From Citrobacter amalonaticus (GTDB lineage Bacteria; Pseudomonadota; Gammaproteobacteria; Enterobacterales; Enterobacteriaceae), in NCBI RefSeq assembly GCF_018252635.1, contig NZ_JAGTXM010000003.1, positions 248,001 through 312,000 of the forward strand: a stretch of DNA of 64,000 nt. The letters run 5' to 3'. Below, piece by piece: positions 56,203-64,000 of the stretch. Position 1 is the first letter of the stretch. Every line of letters begins with the position of its first letter. A model generated the notes under the pieces. It did not search any database, had not been told where the DNA came from, and worked only from the letters and a program-made list of their open reading frames with translations. The position numbers and the translations under genes were made by a program.

Positions 56203-58062
56203 CTATCCCTTCACCACTATCAACGGTTCAATATCGCTCTCTTTTTTGATCACCAGCGATTCGTCACCCCGCAGACAGGTGCCGCCGTAGTTTCCGCCGA
56301 CGGTAAAGGTGCATACCTGAATATATTTACCGGCGACGTTTGGCAGACACCACAACTGCTGGTAAATATTCTTCTGTTCCGCAAATTTCCCGCTGGTTTT
56401 ATCCAGTAGCTCTTCCTGATGGCTGACCAGGTCGATATTGCTTCCACAGCGCCCGGCAATCGGTTTTACCGCATAACCGGTTTGCGCCAGTTCATCATTA
56501 ACGATGAAATCGGTATCCAGCAGGTAGCGGTGGTGCGGGAAGAGTTGCCACAGAATTGGCAGAATCGCTTTGTTACCGGGAATCACTGTCCACAGCGGCT
56601 CAAAGACCAGTACTTCCGGGCGCAGTAGCACATCAATCAGCCGTACGTCCTGGTGGGTATGTCCAGTACGAATCGGCACGGCGGCATATTCAGTTTCACT
56701 GACTTCGCGCACCTGCTCAATCGCCGTTTCCCACGCCCAGGTTTTCCAGACGCAGTTCACCAGACGTCCGTCACCGTCAATGAGTTGTCCGGCATCGTCC
56801 CAGCGCAGTTCATCCAGCCCACGCAGGATCTTGCTTTCAAACCCGGCCTGATGCAGCGCCTGCTGCATAAACTGGGCATGATAGTTTTCCTCAATATCCT
56901 TATCCTGCATGATGTGCACAAAATGACGCGCGTGACTGTGTTTCCAGGCTCCTGCCAGCTCGTTAATCAACCCTTCTGCCGGGTTGTGCCCCTGCCCTTT
57001 ATAGCCCTGCTCCGCCCAGCGCTCGAGGATCAGCCCCGCTTCGGTATGACACGACGCGGAATCGGCGTTGTATTCGTACACCTTCAGCCCACGCTCATCC
57101 ATACAAAAATCCATACGACCGGTGATCATATGGTGGCGGCGACGTTGCCAGGAGAGACGCAAACGGGGCCAGAGGATTTTGGGAATATCGAACAGCGCCA
57201 GCAGGTTGTCGTCTTTCAGCACCTTGTCAGTGGCGTGCAGATACATCAGATGCAGCTCGTTGGTCGCTTTAATCAGCTCCTGTTCGGCAGTTTCTGTCAT
57301 TGTGAAATACTGATACGGATCCTGATTGATTACGTGACCATTCGCCGCAATATAGGCTTTCTGCAGTGGATCCTGCTCGTCCAGCCACTTGCCGTCAAAC
57401 TGTCCCTTTTCTTCCAGTCTTGCCGCGCCAATCTTCAGCGAGTCATTGGCAATCTCCGGCTGCGGCAGACTGTGTTCGGTCTCGTCGGTCTGGATCATCC
57501 AGCCCAGAATGGTGGTGTCGTCGAAGGTATCTTTCAGGGTATAGCAGCCATTTTCCACCACCATCTCCAGCTCACGCGTCCACTGCTGTCCGGGAGGTAG
57601 CGGTGTGTGAATCACGTTCTGCTCGGCAATGCGGATTTTGTTTTCCAGCAGCTGAGTAATAATCGCGACGTGGCCGGTGTCTTTAAATTCACCGCCTTTC
57701 TGCCAAATCAACAACGCTCCGGCGACCGGCGCGCGGGGTGAACCGTTCGGAAACGCCTGCAACGGCAAAATGTTGTCGTTCACCACTTCGCGCAAGAAAC
57801 GCAGCGAGAATATCTCCCACGCCATACCGACATCGGTGAACACCGCACCATAATTCAGGAAGAGGAAACGGCGTGCGAATTCAACGCACTGCCATTTGTG
57901 GCCCATATATTCATTGTCGATATAGCTACGAAATGCAGCATCATCGTCATAGTCCCGTGGGTCTAGGGAGCTGTAATCTGAAGAATAGATCGCTACACCG
58001 CCGGGGGCATAGCCCAGTAATGTCCCGAATGGGGCATCCTGACTGGTCGTTCCTTTGCTCAT
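56203..58062 (-). CDS. gss: Bifunctional glutathionylspermidine synthetase/amidase
   Basis: A 619-residue two-domain protein. The N-terminal CHAP amidase domain (about 1 to 200) has catalytic Cys59 in KWQCVEFARR and His in GHVAIITQ. The C-terminal ATP-grasp synthetase domain joins glutathione and spermidine; RMDFCMDERGLKVYEYNADS is its substrate/ATP region. It stores polyamine and glutathione as a conjugate and can reverse it. It is divergent from yghU. Precursors come from gshB, metK and the spe genes also in this window. Confidence 0.97.
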   Translation of the reverse strand: MSKGTTSQDAPFGTLLGYAPGGVAIYSSDYSSLDPRDYDDDAAFRSYIDNEYMGHKWQCVEFARRFLFLNYGAVFTDVGMAWEIFSLRFLREVVNDNILPLQAFPNGSPRAPVAGALLIWQKGGEFKDTGHVAIITQLLENKIRIAEQNVIHTPLPPGQQWTRELEMVVENGCYTLKDTFDDTTILGWMIQTDETEHSLPQPEIANDSLKIGAARLEEKGQFDGKWLDEQDPLQKAYIAANGHVINQDPYQYFTMTETAEQELIKATNELHLMYLHATDKVLKDDNLLALFDIPKILWPRLRLSWQRRRHHMITGRMDFCMDERGLKVYEYNADSASCHTEAGLILERWAEQGYKGQGHNPAEGLINELAGAWKHSHARHFVHIMQDKDIEENYHAQFMQQALHQAGFESKILRGLDELRWDDAGQLIDGDGRLVNCVWKTWAWETAIEQVREVSETEYAAVPIRTGHTHQDVRLIDVLLRPEVLVFEPLWTVIPGNKAILPILWQLFPHHRYLLDTDFIVNDELAQTGYAVKPIAGRCGSNIDLVSHQEELLDKTSGKFAEQKNIYQQLWCLPNVAGKYIQVCTFTVGGNYGGTCLRGDESLVIKKESDIEPLIVVKG

Positions 58063-58257
58063 GCACCTTACCTCAAAACTATACCGCTGAGCAGCGTCTG
58101 CTTGCCTGCTCTACATCGCCATCCATCATACACCTCAACGCAGCGGGAGCGCGCGCAACAACAAAAATTAGCCAGGCGTAAATGTGCCAATCTGTTAAAG
58201 GTCCGGATGGCGACCTGCTACACTGCTTCAACACAACCACTCAGAAGGCAGGTCAAC

Positions 58258-59124
58258 ATGTCAGATAACACTTATCAGCCCGCGAAAGTCTGGACGTGGG
58301 AAAAATCCAGCGGCGGCGCGTTCGCCAACATCAACCGTCCGATCTCCGGTCCAACGCACGACAAAACGCTGCCCATCGGTAAGCATCCGCTTCAGCTCTA
58401 TTCGCTGGGCACGCCGAACGGTCAGAAAGTCACCATCATGCTGGAAGAACTGCTGGCGCAGGGAGTGAGCGGTGCGGAGTACGATGCCTGGCTGATCCGC
58501 ATTGGCGAAGGAGATCAGTTCTCCAGCGGCTTTGTAGAGGTTAACCCGAACTCGAAGATCCCGGCATTACGCGATCATTCGCAGAATCCGCCGGTGCGCG
58601 TGTTTGAGTCGGGATCGATCCTGCTGTATCTGGCGGAAAAGTTTGGCTATTTCCTGCCGCAGGATCGAGCAAAACGCACAGAAACCCTGAACTGGCTGTT
58701 CTGGCTCCAGGGCGCTGCGCCCTTCCTCGGCGGCGGTTTTGGCCACTTCTATCACTACGCGCCGGTGAAGATTGAGTACGCGATCAACCGCTTTACGATG
58801 GAAGCCAAACGCCTGCTGGACGTGCTGGATAAGCAGCTGGCGAATAACGCTTACGTGGCGGGCGATGAGTACACTATTGCCGATATGGCTATCTGGCCGT
58901 GGTTTGGCAACGTGGTGCTGGGCAATGTGTACGACGCGGCAGAATTTCTTGACGCGAGCAGCTACAAAAATGTGCAGCGCTGGGCGAAAACGATCGCTGA
59001 ACGCCCGGCGGTTAAGCGTGGGCGAATTGTGAATCGTACCAACGGGCCGCTAAACGAGCAGCTCCATGAACGTCATGACGCCGGTGACTTCGAGACAAAC
59101 ACCGAAGATAAGCGTCAGGCATAA
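58258..59124 (+). CDS. yghU: Glutathione transferase-like disulfide-bond oxidoreductase YghU
   Basis: A 288-residue GST-family protein (Nu class in E. coli), with thioredoxin-like N-terminal part LQLYSLGTPNGQKVTIMLEE and ESGSILLYLAEKFG for glutathione binding. The C-terminal helical domain includes GDEYTIADMAIWPWFG. It binds glutathione and has disulfide reductase activity in E. coli. The frame is open 52 codons upstream into the gss promoter; ATG 58258 has AGG ahead and matches the family. Confidence 0.96.
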   Translation: MSDNTYQPAKVWTWEKSSGGAFANINRPISGPTHDKTLPIGKHPLQLYSLGTPNGQKVTIMLEELLAQGVSGAEYDAWLIRIGEGDQFSSGFVEVNPNSKIPALRDHSQNPPVRVFESGSILLYLAEKFGYFLPQDRAKRTETLNWLFWLQGAAPFLGGGFGHFYHYAPVKIEYAINRFTMEAKRLLDVLDKQLANNAYVAGDEYTIADMAIWPWFGNVVLGNVYDAAEFLDASSYKNVQRWAKTIAERPAVKRGRIVNRTNGPLNEQLHERHDAGDFETNTEDKRQA

Positions 59125-59132
59125 ACGAGAAA

Positions 59133-59159
59133 AATGCCGGATATCACCTGTCCGGCATA
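59133..59159. terminator. Shared hairpin between yghU and hybG
   Basis: ATGCCGGA / TCCGGCAT arms (59134-59158) with a 9-base loop, preceded by AAAA. It sits between convergent genes and is preceded on the minus-strand exit side by a T tract, so it can serve as the hyb operon terminator. Confidence 0.65.
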
Positions 59160-59164
59160 CATTA

Positions 59165-59413
59165 TCAGGCGCTGGTCACATCGTACTCCATACGGCGTAG
59201 CGCATCCAGCGTGGCTTTGGCTTCTTCTTCATCGATGATGCTCATCGCAAACCCCACATGCACCAATACCCACTGCCCGACCAGTTCTGCAGGACTACCC
59301 TCACAGATCAGCGCAATATTCACATCACGCTTGATGCCGCATACTTCAACCTGCGCAAGCTGGTGAATATCTTCACCGACGGCCAGAACCTGGCCCGGAA
59401 CGCCTATACACAT
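59165..59413 (-). CDS. hybG: Hydrogenase-2 maturation chaperone HybG
   Basis: An 82-residue HypC-family chaperone beginning [10 protein letters not shown]. Cys2 is the essential residue that binds HypD and the iron precursor. It carries Fe(CN)2CO to the HybC large subunit. It is the last gene of the operon, 30 bases after hybF. Confidence 0.96.
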   Translation of the reverse strand: MCIGVPGQVLAVGEDIHQLAQVEVCGIKRDVNIALICEGSPAELVGQWVLVHVGFAMSIIDEEEAKATLDALRRMEYDVTSA

Positions 59414-59443
59414 ATCTGACTCCGCCCCATGTCACATCATGGG

Positions 59444-59785
59444 TTATTCAACTTCAATACTTTTCACTTTCAGCGAATCGCCGGTATCAACGCGCAGTCG
59501 GTCGCCATGACAACGCGGGCACTGCGCATCATGTCGGATGATTTCAACCGCCTGGCTACAATCCCAGCACCATGCCTGCGCCGGCTTGTAATCGATGTGC
59601 AATTCACAACCTTGCGCCACCGTCCCCTGGCAGACAATGTCAAAACTAAAACGTACCGCGCTTTCTTCGACACAAGACAGCGCGCCAATCTCCAGCCACA
59701 CGCCGGTGACGCGCTCTACACCATGCTGCTCAGCCTGCTGTTGAATGATTTCAACCGCACTCTGGCAAAGAGACAGCTCATGCAT
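59444..59785 (-). CDS. hybF: Hydrogenase nickel insertion protein HybF (HypA family)
   Basis: A 113-residue HypA-type protein. The N-terminal MHELSLC has the nickel-binding His2. A zinc site is formed by two CxxC motifs (WCWDCSQ and QCPRCHGD). It delivers nickel to the large subunit with HypB. The frame is open 38 codons upstream, but the family start is ATG 59785, overlapping the hybE end by 8 bases. Confidence 0.96.
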   Translation of the reverse strand: MHELSLCQSAVEIIQQQAEQHGVERVTGVWLEIGALSCVEESAVRFSFDIVCQGTVAQGCELHIDYKPAQAWCWDCSQAVEIIRHDAQCPRCHGDRLRVDTGDSLKVKSIEVE

Positions 59786-60266
59786 TCTGCAAACCCCGAC
59801 GCCCGAACAGCAGCGCGCGACGACTTGTCTGCGGCGCATCCGGATCGCTGACCGGCAGTGACAGTAACATCCGTGCGCAGTCATCGGCCAGACGCACACC
59901 CTCTTGCGCAGACAGACTGTGGTTGAGCGGCGACATCAGGGAGCAGGACAGGTACTGCGATACGCCATCCAGCTCACCCACCGTGAACGTCATCGTGCCG
60001 TACGGCAGACGCAACCCAAGCTTTTCACTGACTTTGCGCACCGGCCAGAGCTGGTCTGGCCCCGGGAAAATCAATGCACTCAGCATCCACGGCGTAATCA
60101 CACATCCCGTCCACTGCCCTTCAAACAGCGTAAAATCAGAGACATATACCGGCATATCAGGATGCAGAAAAGACAGATCATGCATTGAACGCTGCGCAAT
60201 CGCTTCAAACGCAGCCTGAACCTGTGCTTTCGGAGCAGTCTGGAACCCGGAAATCTCCTCAGACAT
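59778..60266 (-). CDS. hybE: Hydrogenase-2 assembly chaperone HybE
   Basis: A 162-residue protein that binds the Tat-signal-bearing small subunit HybO and large subunit HybC before export. Conserved stretches are MHDLSFLHPDMPVYV, GCVITPWMLSALIFPGP and LPYGTMTFTVGE. The start at 60266 overlaps the hybD stop by 8 bases; an upstream frame extension of 25 codons lies inside hybD. Confidence 0.95.
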   Translation of the reverse strand: MSEEISGFQTAPKAQVQAAFEAIAQRSMHDLSFLHPDMPVYVSDFTLFEGQWTGCVITPWMLSALIFPGPDQLWPVRKVSEKLGLRLPYGTMTFTVGELDGVSQYLSCSLMSPLNHSLSAQEGVRLADDCARMLLSLPVSDPDAPQTSRRALLFGRRGLQNA

Positions 60267-60753
60267 GAGCCGCCTCCCGTGGGATCGCTTCAACGCCCGA
60301 CTCACGCAGCGCAGCCAGAACCTGCGCAAGCGCAGGTTCAATCATCGCTTCCACCGTTGGCGTCAAGCCAATATTCGGCTCCAGTGATTCCGGAATGACG
60401 CCAATCAGCGTCAGTTTTTTCGGAAACTCACCGGTGAAGCGAAGGGCCGACAAAACGTCGGCCAGGCCCAGTTGATGCGGGGAAATTTTGTTAGTAAACA
60501 GCGCCGGTACTTCATCATCCCGCAGGATCATGAGGGTACCTGGTGCATTTTTTTTCGACACAATGGCGTCTGCGATGATCAGATGATCCCGGTTCGCCAT
60601 GTCGCCGAGCAACTCCATACCCGCCGTGCCGCCATCGAGGATTTCGACGAAATCCGGTAATTCATATCGCTGCTCTAAGGCTTCAACGATACGAACGCCG
60701 ATGGCTTCATCGGTCAGCAAAATATTGCCAACCCCTAAGACTAAAATCCGCAT
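60259..60753 (-). CDS. hybD: Hydrogenase-2 maturation endopeptidase HybD
   Basis: A 164-residue protease that removes the C-terminal tail of HybC after nickel insertion. Its nickel-sensing residues Glu16, Asp62 and His93 are all in place (LLTDEAIG, IIADAI, ISPHQLG). It overlaps hybC by one base and hybE by eight. Confidence 0.97.
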   Translation of the reverse strand: MRILVLGVGNILLTDEAIGVRIVEALEQRYELPDFVEILDGGTAGMELLGDMANRDHLIIADAIVSKKNAPGTLMILRDDEVPALFTNKISPHQLGLADVLSALRFTGEFPKKLTLIGVIPESLEPNIGLTPTVEAMIEPALAQVLAALRESGVEAIPREAAHV

Positions 60754-62456
60754 TACAGAACCTTCACAGAGACAACTTCGTTCCCGTCAGCGTCAACAAC
60801 GTGCACTGCGCACGCCATGCAGGGGTCGAAGGAGTGAATAGTACGTACCACTTCCAGCGGTTTTTCCGGATCGGCAATCGGCGTACCTACCAGCGACTGT
60901 TCGTACGGACCGACGTCATCATTGAAGTTACGCGGACCGGAGTTCCAGGTTGATGGTACTACCGCCTGGTAGTTGCTGATAATGCCGTCTTTAATCACCA
61001 TCCAGTGAGAGAGCATTCCACGCGGCGCTTCAAGGAAACCAACGCCTTTAAATTCGCCCGTTGCCGGAATATTTGGTTTCACGAACGTGGTGTGGTCACC
61101 TTTGCCGATATTGGCAATCAGCGCACTGTACTGATTCTGTAGGATACCCTGCAGTTCACAGCAGTGAACGGTACGACCAATAATGCGACCCAGCGTAGAG
61201 TGCAACTGTGCCACTTCCAGCGTTTTACCCGTCAGCTTCTGATAAATCGCAATGATTTCATTCAGTTTCGCCTTCGTGGCCTCACGTCCGGACGCCAGCT
61301 TAACCAGCATGTTTGCCAGCGGTCCCACTTCGACGGTTTTACCGTAGAACGTTGGGGATTTCACCCATGAATATTTGCCATCATCTGACCAGCCGTTATA
61401 TTCCGGAATGGTCGTCCCCTCCCACGGTGCCTGCGGAGCTTCGTCTTTATACCAGGCGTGTTTGGCGCTCTCCTGAATCCCTTTGATCAGGTATTCGTCG
61501 GAGTGAGAGGAGATCGGGCGATAGCTCGACAGATCCGCATTTTCGATATAACCACCAGGGAACAGGAAGCTACCGTTCTTACCGTCTGTCGGGAATTCCG
61601 GCGCAGCCAGATAGTTAACCGCCCCTTTACCATGTTCCAGCCAGTCCGGGTAGAACGCGGCAATCACCGCGGTATCCACCTTGTAAACCTGTTCAACAAA
61701 GTCGCTCAGTTTGTCGATGAAGGACTTGATGTACATCAGGCGTTCCAGGTTCAGTACGCCCAGGCCATCGAGATTGATCGGGTTGGCAACCCCCCCCACC
61801 GCCAGGTTCTGGATGTGCGGTGTTTTACCGCCCAGCAGTGCCACCACGCGGTTGGCATCACGCTGACATTCCAGCGCCTGCAGGTAGTGAGCAACGGCGA
61901 TCAGGTTCACTTCCGGCGGCAGTTTCATCGCCGGGTGTCCCCAGTAACCGTTGGCGAAAATTCCCAACTGGCCGCTGGCAACCAGATCTTTGATCTTATT
62001 CTGAACCTTCGTGAACTCTTCCGCGCTGTTCAGATGCCATGTCGACACGCCGTTCAGCATCGCTGACGCTTTTGCCGGATCGGCTTTCAGCGCAGAAGTA
62101 ATATCCACCCAGTCCAGCGCCGAAAGCTGGTAGAAGTGAACGATATGGTCATGAGTGGTATGCGCCGACAGAATGATGTTACGGATATACTGAGCGTTAA
62201 CCGGAACGTCAATATTCAGCGCGCTTTCTGCCGCACGAACCGAGGCGATCGCGTGCGTTGTCGTACAAACGCCGCAAATACGCTGCACAATCATCCACGC
62301 GTCACGCGGATCGCGATTCTTCACGATCTCTTCCATACCGCGCCACATGGTGCCAGAGGCCCATGCTTTTGAAACAACGCCGTTCTCGATTTCGCAATCG
62401 ATACGTAAGTGCCCCTCAATACGGGTTACAGGATCAATAGTAATTCTCTGGCTCAT
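60753..62456 (-). CDS. hybC: Hydrogenase-2 large (NiFe) subunit
   Basis: A 567-residue catalytic subunit of the periplasm-facing uptake hydrogenase. The two nickel-ligand motifs are RICGVC near residue 60 and DPCMACAVH near the C-terminus. A 15-residue tail, VVDADGNEVVSVKVL, follows the His and should be cut off by HybD. Length matches E. coli HybC. It overlaps hybB by 4 bases. Confidence 0.98.
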   Translation of the reverse strand: MSQRITIDPVTRIEGHLRIDCEIENGVVSKAWASGTMWRGMEEIVKNRDPRDAWMIVQRICGVCTTTHAIASVRAAESALNIDVPVNAQYIRNIILSAHTTHDHIVHFYQLSALDWVDITSALKADPAKASAMLNGVSTWHLNSAEEFTKVQNKIKDLVASGQLGIFANGYWGHPAMKLPPEVNLIAVAHYLQALECQRDANRVVALLGGKTPHIQNLAVGGVANPINLDGLGVLNLERLMYIKSFIDKLSDFVEQVYKVDTAVIAAFYPDWLEHGKGAVNYLAAPEFPTDGKNGSFLFPGGYIENADLSSYRPISSHSDEYLIKGIQESAKHAWYKDEAPQAPWEGTTIPEYNGWSDDGKYSWVKSPTFYGKTVEVGPLANMLVKLASGREATKAKLNEIIAIYQKLTGKTLEVAQLHSTLGRIIGRTVHCCELQGILQNQYSALIANIGKGDHTTFVKPNIPATGEFKGVGFLEAPRGMLSHWMVIKDGIISNYQAVVPSTWNSGPRNFNDDVGPYEQSLVGTPIADPEKPLEVVRTIHSFDPCMACAVHVVDADGNEVVSVKVL

Positions 62457-63631
62457 GCTTTGCTCGCCTCATGACGATTGTGATCGTTTTGTTTTAAAGG
62501 AGGAAGTATCGGCAGTAGACGAATGAGTACGATGTAAGCGCAAATCTCAATAGCCACAAAACCAATAGAAATCAACAGTTCTTCCCAGGTCGGGAAGTAG
62601 TGGTAGCCGCCGCCTGGATTAAATGCCACCAGCGAATAGGACAGACGCCATGCAGCACAACCTAACAGCGCACTCAGCGCAGACAGGTACAGCATACGGG
62701 AGTCATTACGCAGTTTCGCCACGCGCAGCACTACTATCGGGAAGACCATCAGCACGACTTCAAGCCAGAACATGGCTGAGTAGAAATCGCCGGCAAAGGC
62801 ATACGATAGCTTGTCCCGGTAAATCAGCTCACCAAAGCGCAGCACGACAAAGATCGCCAGCATCACGCTGATGGTGTTCGTCAACTTGATGAACAGGTTC
62901 TTCTCATCCGGCCCGTTTCCTCTCAGGCCAGCCTGAACCAGCGAGCCTTCAAAGATGACAATCGAGAAGCCCATAATAAAGGCGGTCAATACCGAGAACA
63001 GCGGCAGCATTTCATAGCTTTGCCACAGCGGATGCACCTTGTAGCCTGCTGAGATCATCAGCGACCCCATTGAGGACTGGTGCATGGTCGGTAACAGCGC
63101 GCCGAGGGCGATGATGAAGAACATCAGCTTATTCAGGCGTTTCAGCGACACCTTCCAGCCCAGACGTTCAAACAACGCAGGGGCAAACTCCAGCGCCATC
63201 ACCCCAATGTAGATGGTCATACAGACCGCCGTCTCGAACAGCACCGAGTTCACGTTAAAGTGACCCGGAATGTAGAAGTACGGCAGGTTCCAGTAACGAC
63301 CCACGTCAATGGTGATCGACAGGCCCCCCAGAGAATAACCAAAGAGGCTCGCCAGCAGCGCCGGACGTACCAGCGGATGGTATTGTCCCCGGTTGAAGAC
63401 ATATACCGCCCACGCCAGCGCCCAACCGCCACAGGCAAAGCCGGTGCCGATTAACAGGTCAAAGGCAATCCAGACGCCCCACGGAAAACCGCCGTTCAGA
63501 TCGGAGACTGACCCCAATCCAAATACCAGACGCTTCACGATCAGGAGCATACAGAGGATGATTAACGGTCCGAAGATGATGACCGGTTTGCTGATAATTT
63601 TGCCGCCCAGCGGTTTAGGATCATGACTCAT
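62453..63631 (-). CDS. hybB: Hydrogenase-2 membrane subunit HybB
   Basis: A 392-residue integral membrane protein of the NrfD/PsrC family with about ten helices, carrying electrons between HybA and the quinone pool without heme. Helix features [20 protein letters not shown] and [20 protein letters not shown] are family-conserved. It overlaps hybA by 11 bases. Confidence 0.97.
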   Translation of the reverse strand: MSHDPKPLGGKIISKPVIIFGPLIILCMLLIVKRLVFGLGSVSDLNGGFPWGVWIAFDLLIGTGFACGGWALAWAVYVFNRGQYHPLVRPALLASLFGYSLGGLSITIDVGRYWNLPYFYIPGHFNVNSVLFETAVCMTIYIGVMALEFAPALFERLGWKVSLKRLNKLMFFIIALGALLPTMHQSSMGSLMISAGYKVHPLWQSYEMLPLFSVLTAFIMGFSIVIFEGSLVQAGLRGNGPDEKNLFIKLTNTISVMLAIFVVLRFGELIYRDKLSYAFAGDFYSAMFWLEVVLMVFPIVVLRVAKLRNDSRMLYLSALSALLGCAAWRLSYSLVAFNPGGGYHYFPTWEELLISIGFVAIEICAYIVLIRLLPILPPLKQNDHNRHEASKA

Positions 63632-64000
63632 GATCGTCTCCTCCGTCGTGATGGTCGTTTTTGGTATTACGACGAACCAGCACGGTCAAGCCCGCCAGCA
63701 CGGCCAGTGGTAGCATCATGCCTTTATACAGGGTGTGTTGAACATGTTCGGAACGCGCGCCGGTTGAAATCTCATCCAGCTTCGGCAAATCCAGATTCTC
63801 GTAAGGCACCCCGGTCAGTACCAACACCTGAGTCCCACCGCCCTCTTTTTCACCGTAAAGATGCGGATAGTACTTCGGCACGGTATGCACGTAGGTATCG
63901 CCCGTTTTCAGGGTTTGACGCGGATAGTGGTATTCGCTACCAGGCTTCAGCGCCAGGCGTTTTTGCGCCTCGGCCATCAACTCTTCGCGGGTACCAAAAA
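63621..64000 (-). CDS. hybA: Hydrogenase-2 iron-sulfur subunit HybA (C-terminal part)
   Basis: The final 125 codons of hybA; the rest, with the four-cluster ferredoxin domain, lies beyond the right edge. The visible end includes [19 protein letters not shown], a membrane anchor ([17 protein letters not shown]) and a His/Asp-rich tail, as in E. coli HybA. The internal Met at 63980 is not the start, since the frame continues to the window edge. Confidence 0.95.
   Translation of the reverse strand, partial: FGTREELMAEAQKRLALKPGSEYHYPRQTLKTGDTYVHTVPKYYPHLYGEKEGGGTQVLVLTGVPYENLDLPKLDEISTGARSEHVQHTLYKGMMLPLAVLAGLTVLVRRNTKNDHHDGGDDHES

Overview
The window is chromosomal DNA from an enterobacterium close to Escherichia coli. 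Protein sequences, gene order, REP/BIME repeats and an ERIC element all fit the Citrobacter/Salmonella/Escherichia group. Citrobacter is my best guess, but I cannot fix the species without a database search. Most of the window follows the E. coli K-12 order from fbaA to the tRNA-Phe gene pheV, then resumes at gss-yghU-hyb.

Layout. 1-1.7 kb: a truncated MFS transporter and a carbamate kinase, divergently arranged, at the place where E. coli has mscS. 1.8-5.2 kb: epd-pgk-fbaA (minus strand). 5.5-10.9 kb: cmtBA-yggP-yggF-fumE-yggC, a tightly packed operon of sugar PTS and central-carbon-type enzymes of unknown substrate. 11.2-14.2 kb: tktA and the lipoprotein protease loiP. 14.3-17.5 kb: agmatine route to putrescine (speB, speA) with the small protein gene yqgB. 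18.3-21.2 kb: metK and galP, with recognisable GalR and CRP sites. 21.3-29.8 kb: housekeeping run sprT-endA-rsmE-gshB-yqgE-ruvX, yggR on the other strand, then yggS-yggT-yggU-rdgB-hemW. 30.1-35.9 kb: ansB, yggN, yggL-trmB, mutY-yggX-mltC. 36-40.7 kb: nupG, speC, yqgA. 40.8 kb: tRNA-Phe(GAA).

The accessory part is 41.1-56.1 kb, between pheV and gss. It is visibly more AT-rich between genes and holds two complete chaperone-usher fimbrial operons, both on the minus strand. Operon 2 (53.2 to 48.5 kb) runs pilin-chaperone-usher-adhesin. Operon 1 (47.8 to 41.1 kb) runs chaperone-usher-adhesin followed by four paralogous pilins. Strong terminator-like hairpins lie after the first and second of these pilins, which suggests stepped expression. 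Upstream lie an EAL-domain c-di-GMP phosphodiesterase gene and, divergently, a ToxR/CadC-like membrane-anchored regulator whose gene overlaps a FidL-like membrane protein gene. Together this looks like a self-contained surface-adhesion island with its own regulators. No integrase or att repeat is visible.

56.2-64 kb: glutathionylspermidine synthetase/amidase (gss), the glutathione-transferase-like yghU, and the hydrogenase-2 operon hyb(A)BCDEFG, with hybA cut by the window end. Polyamine metabolism recurs (speA, speB, speC, metK for decarboxylated SAM supply, gss).
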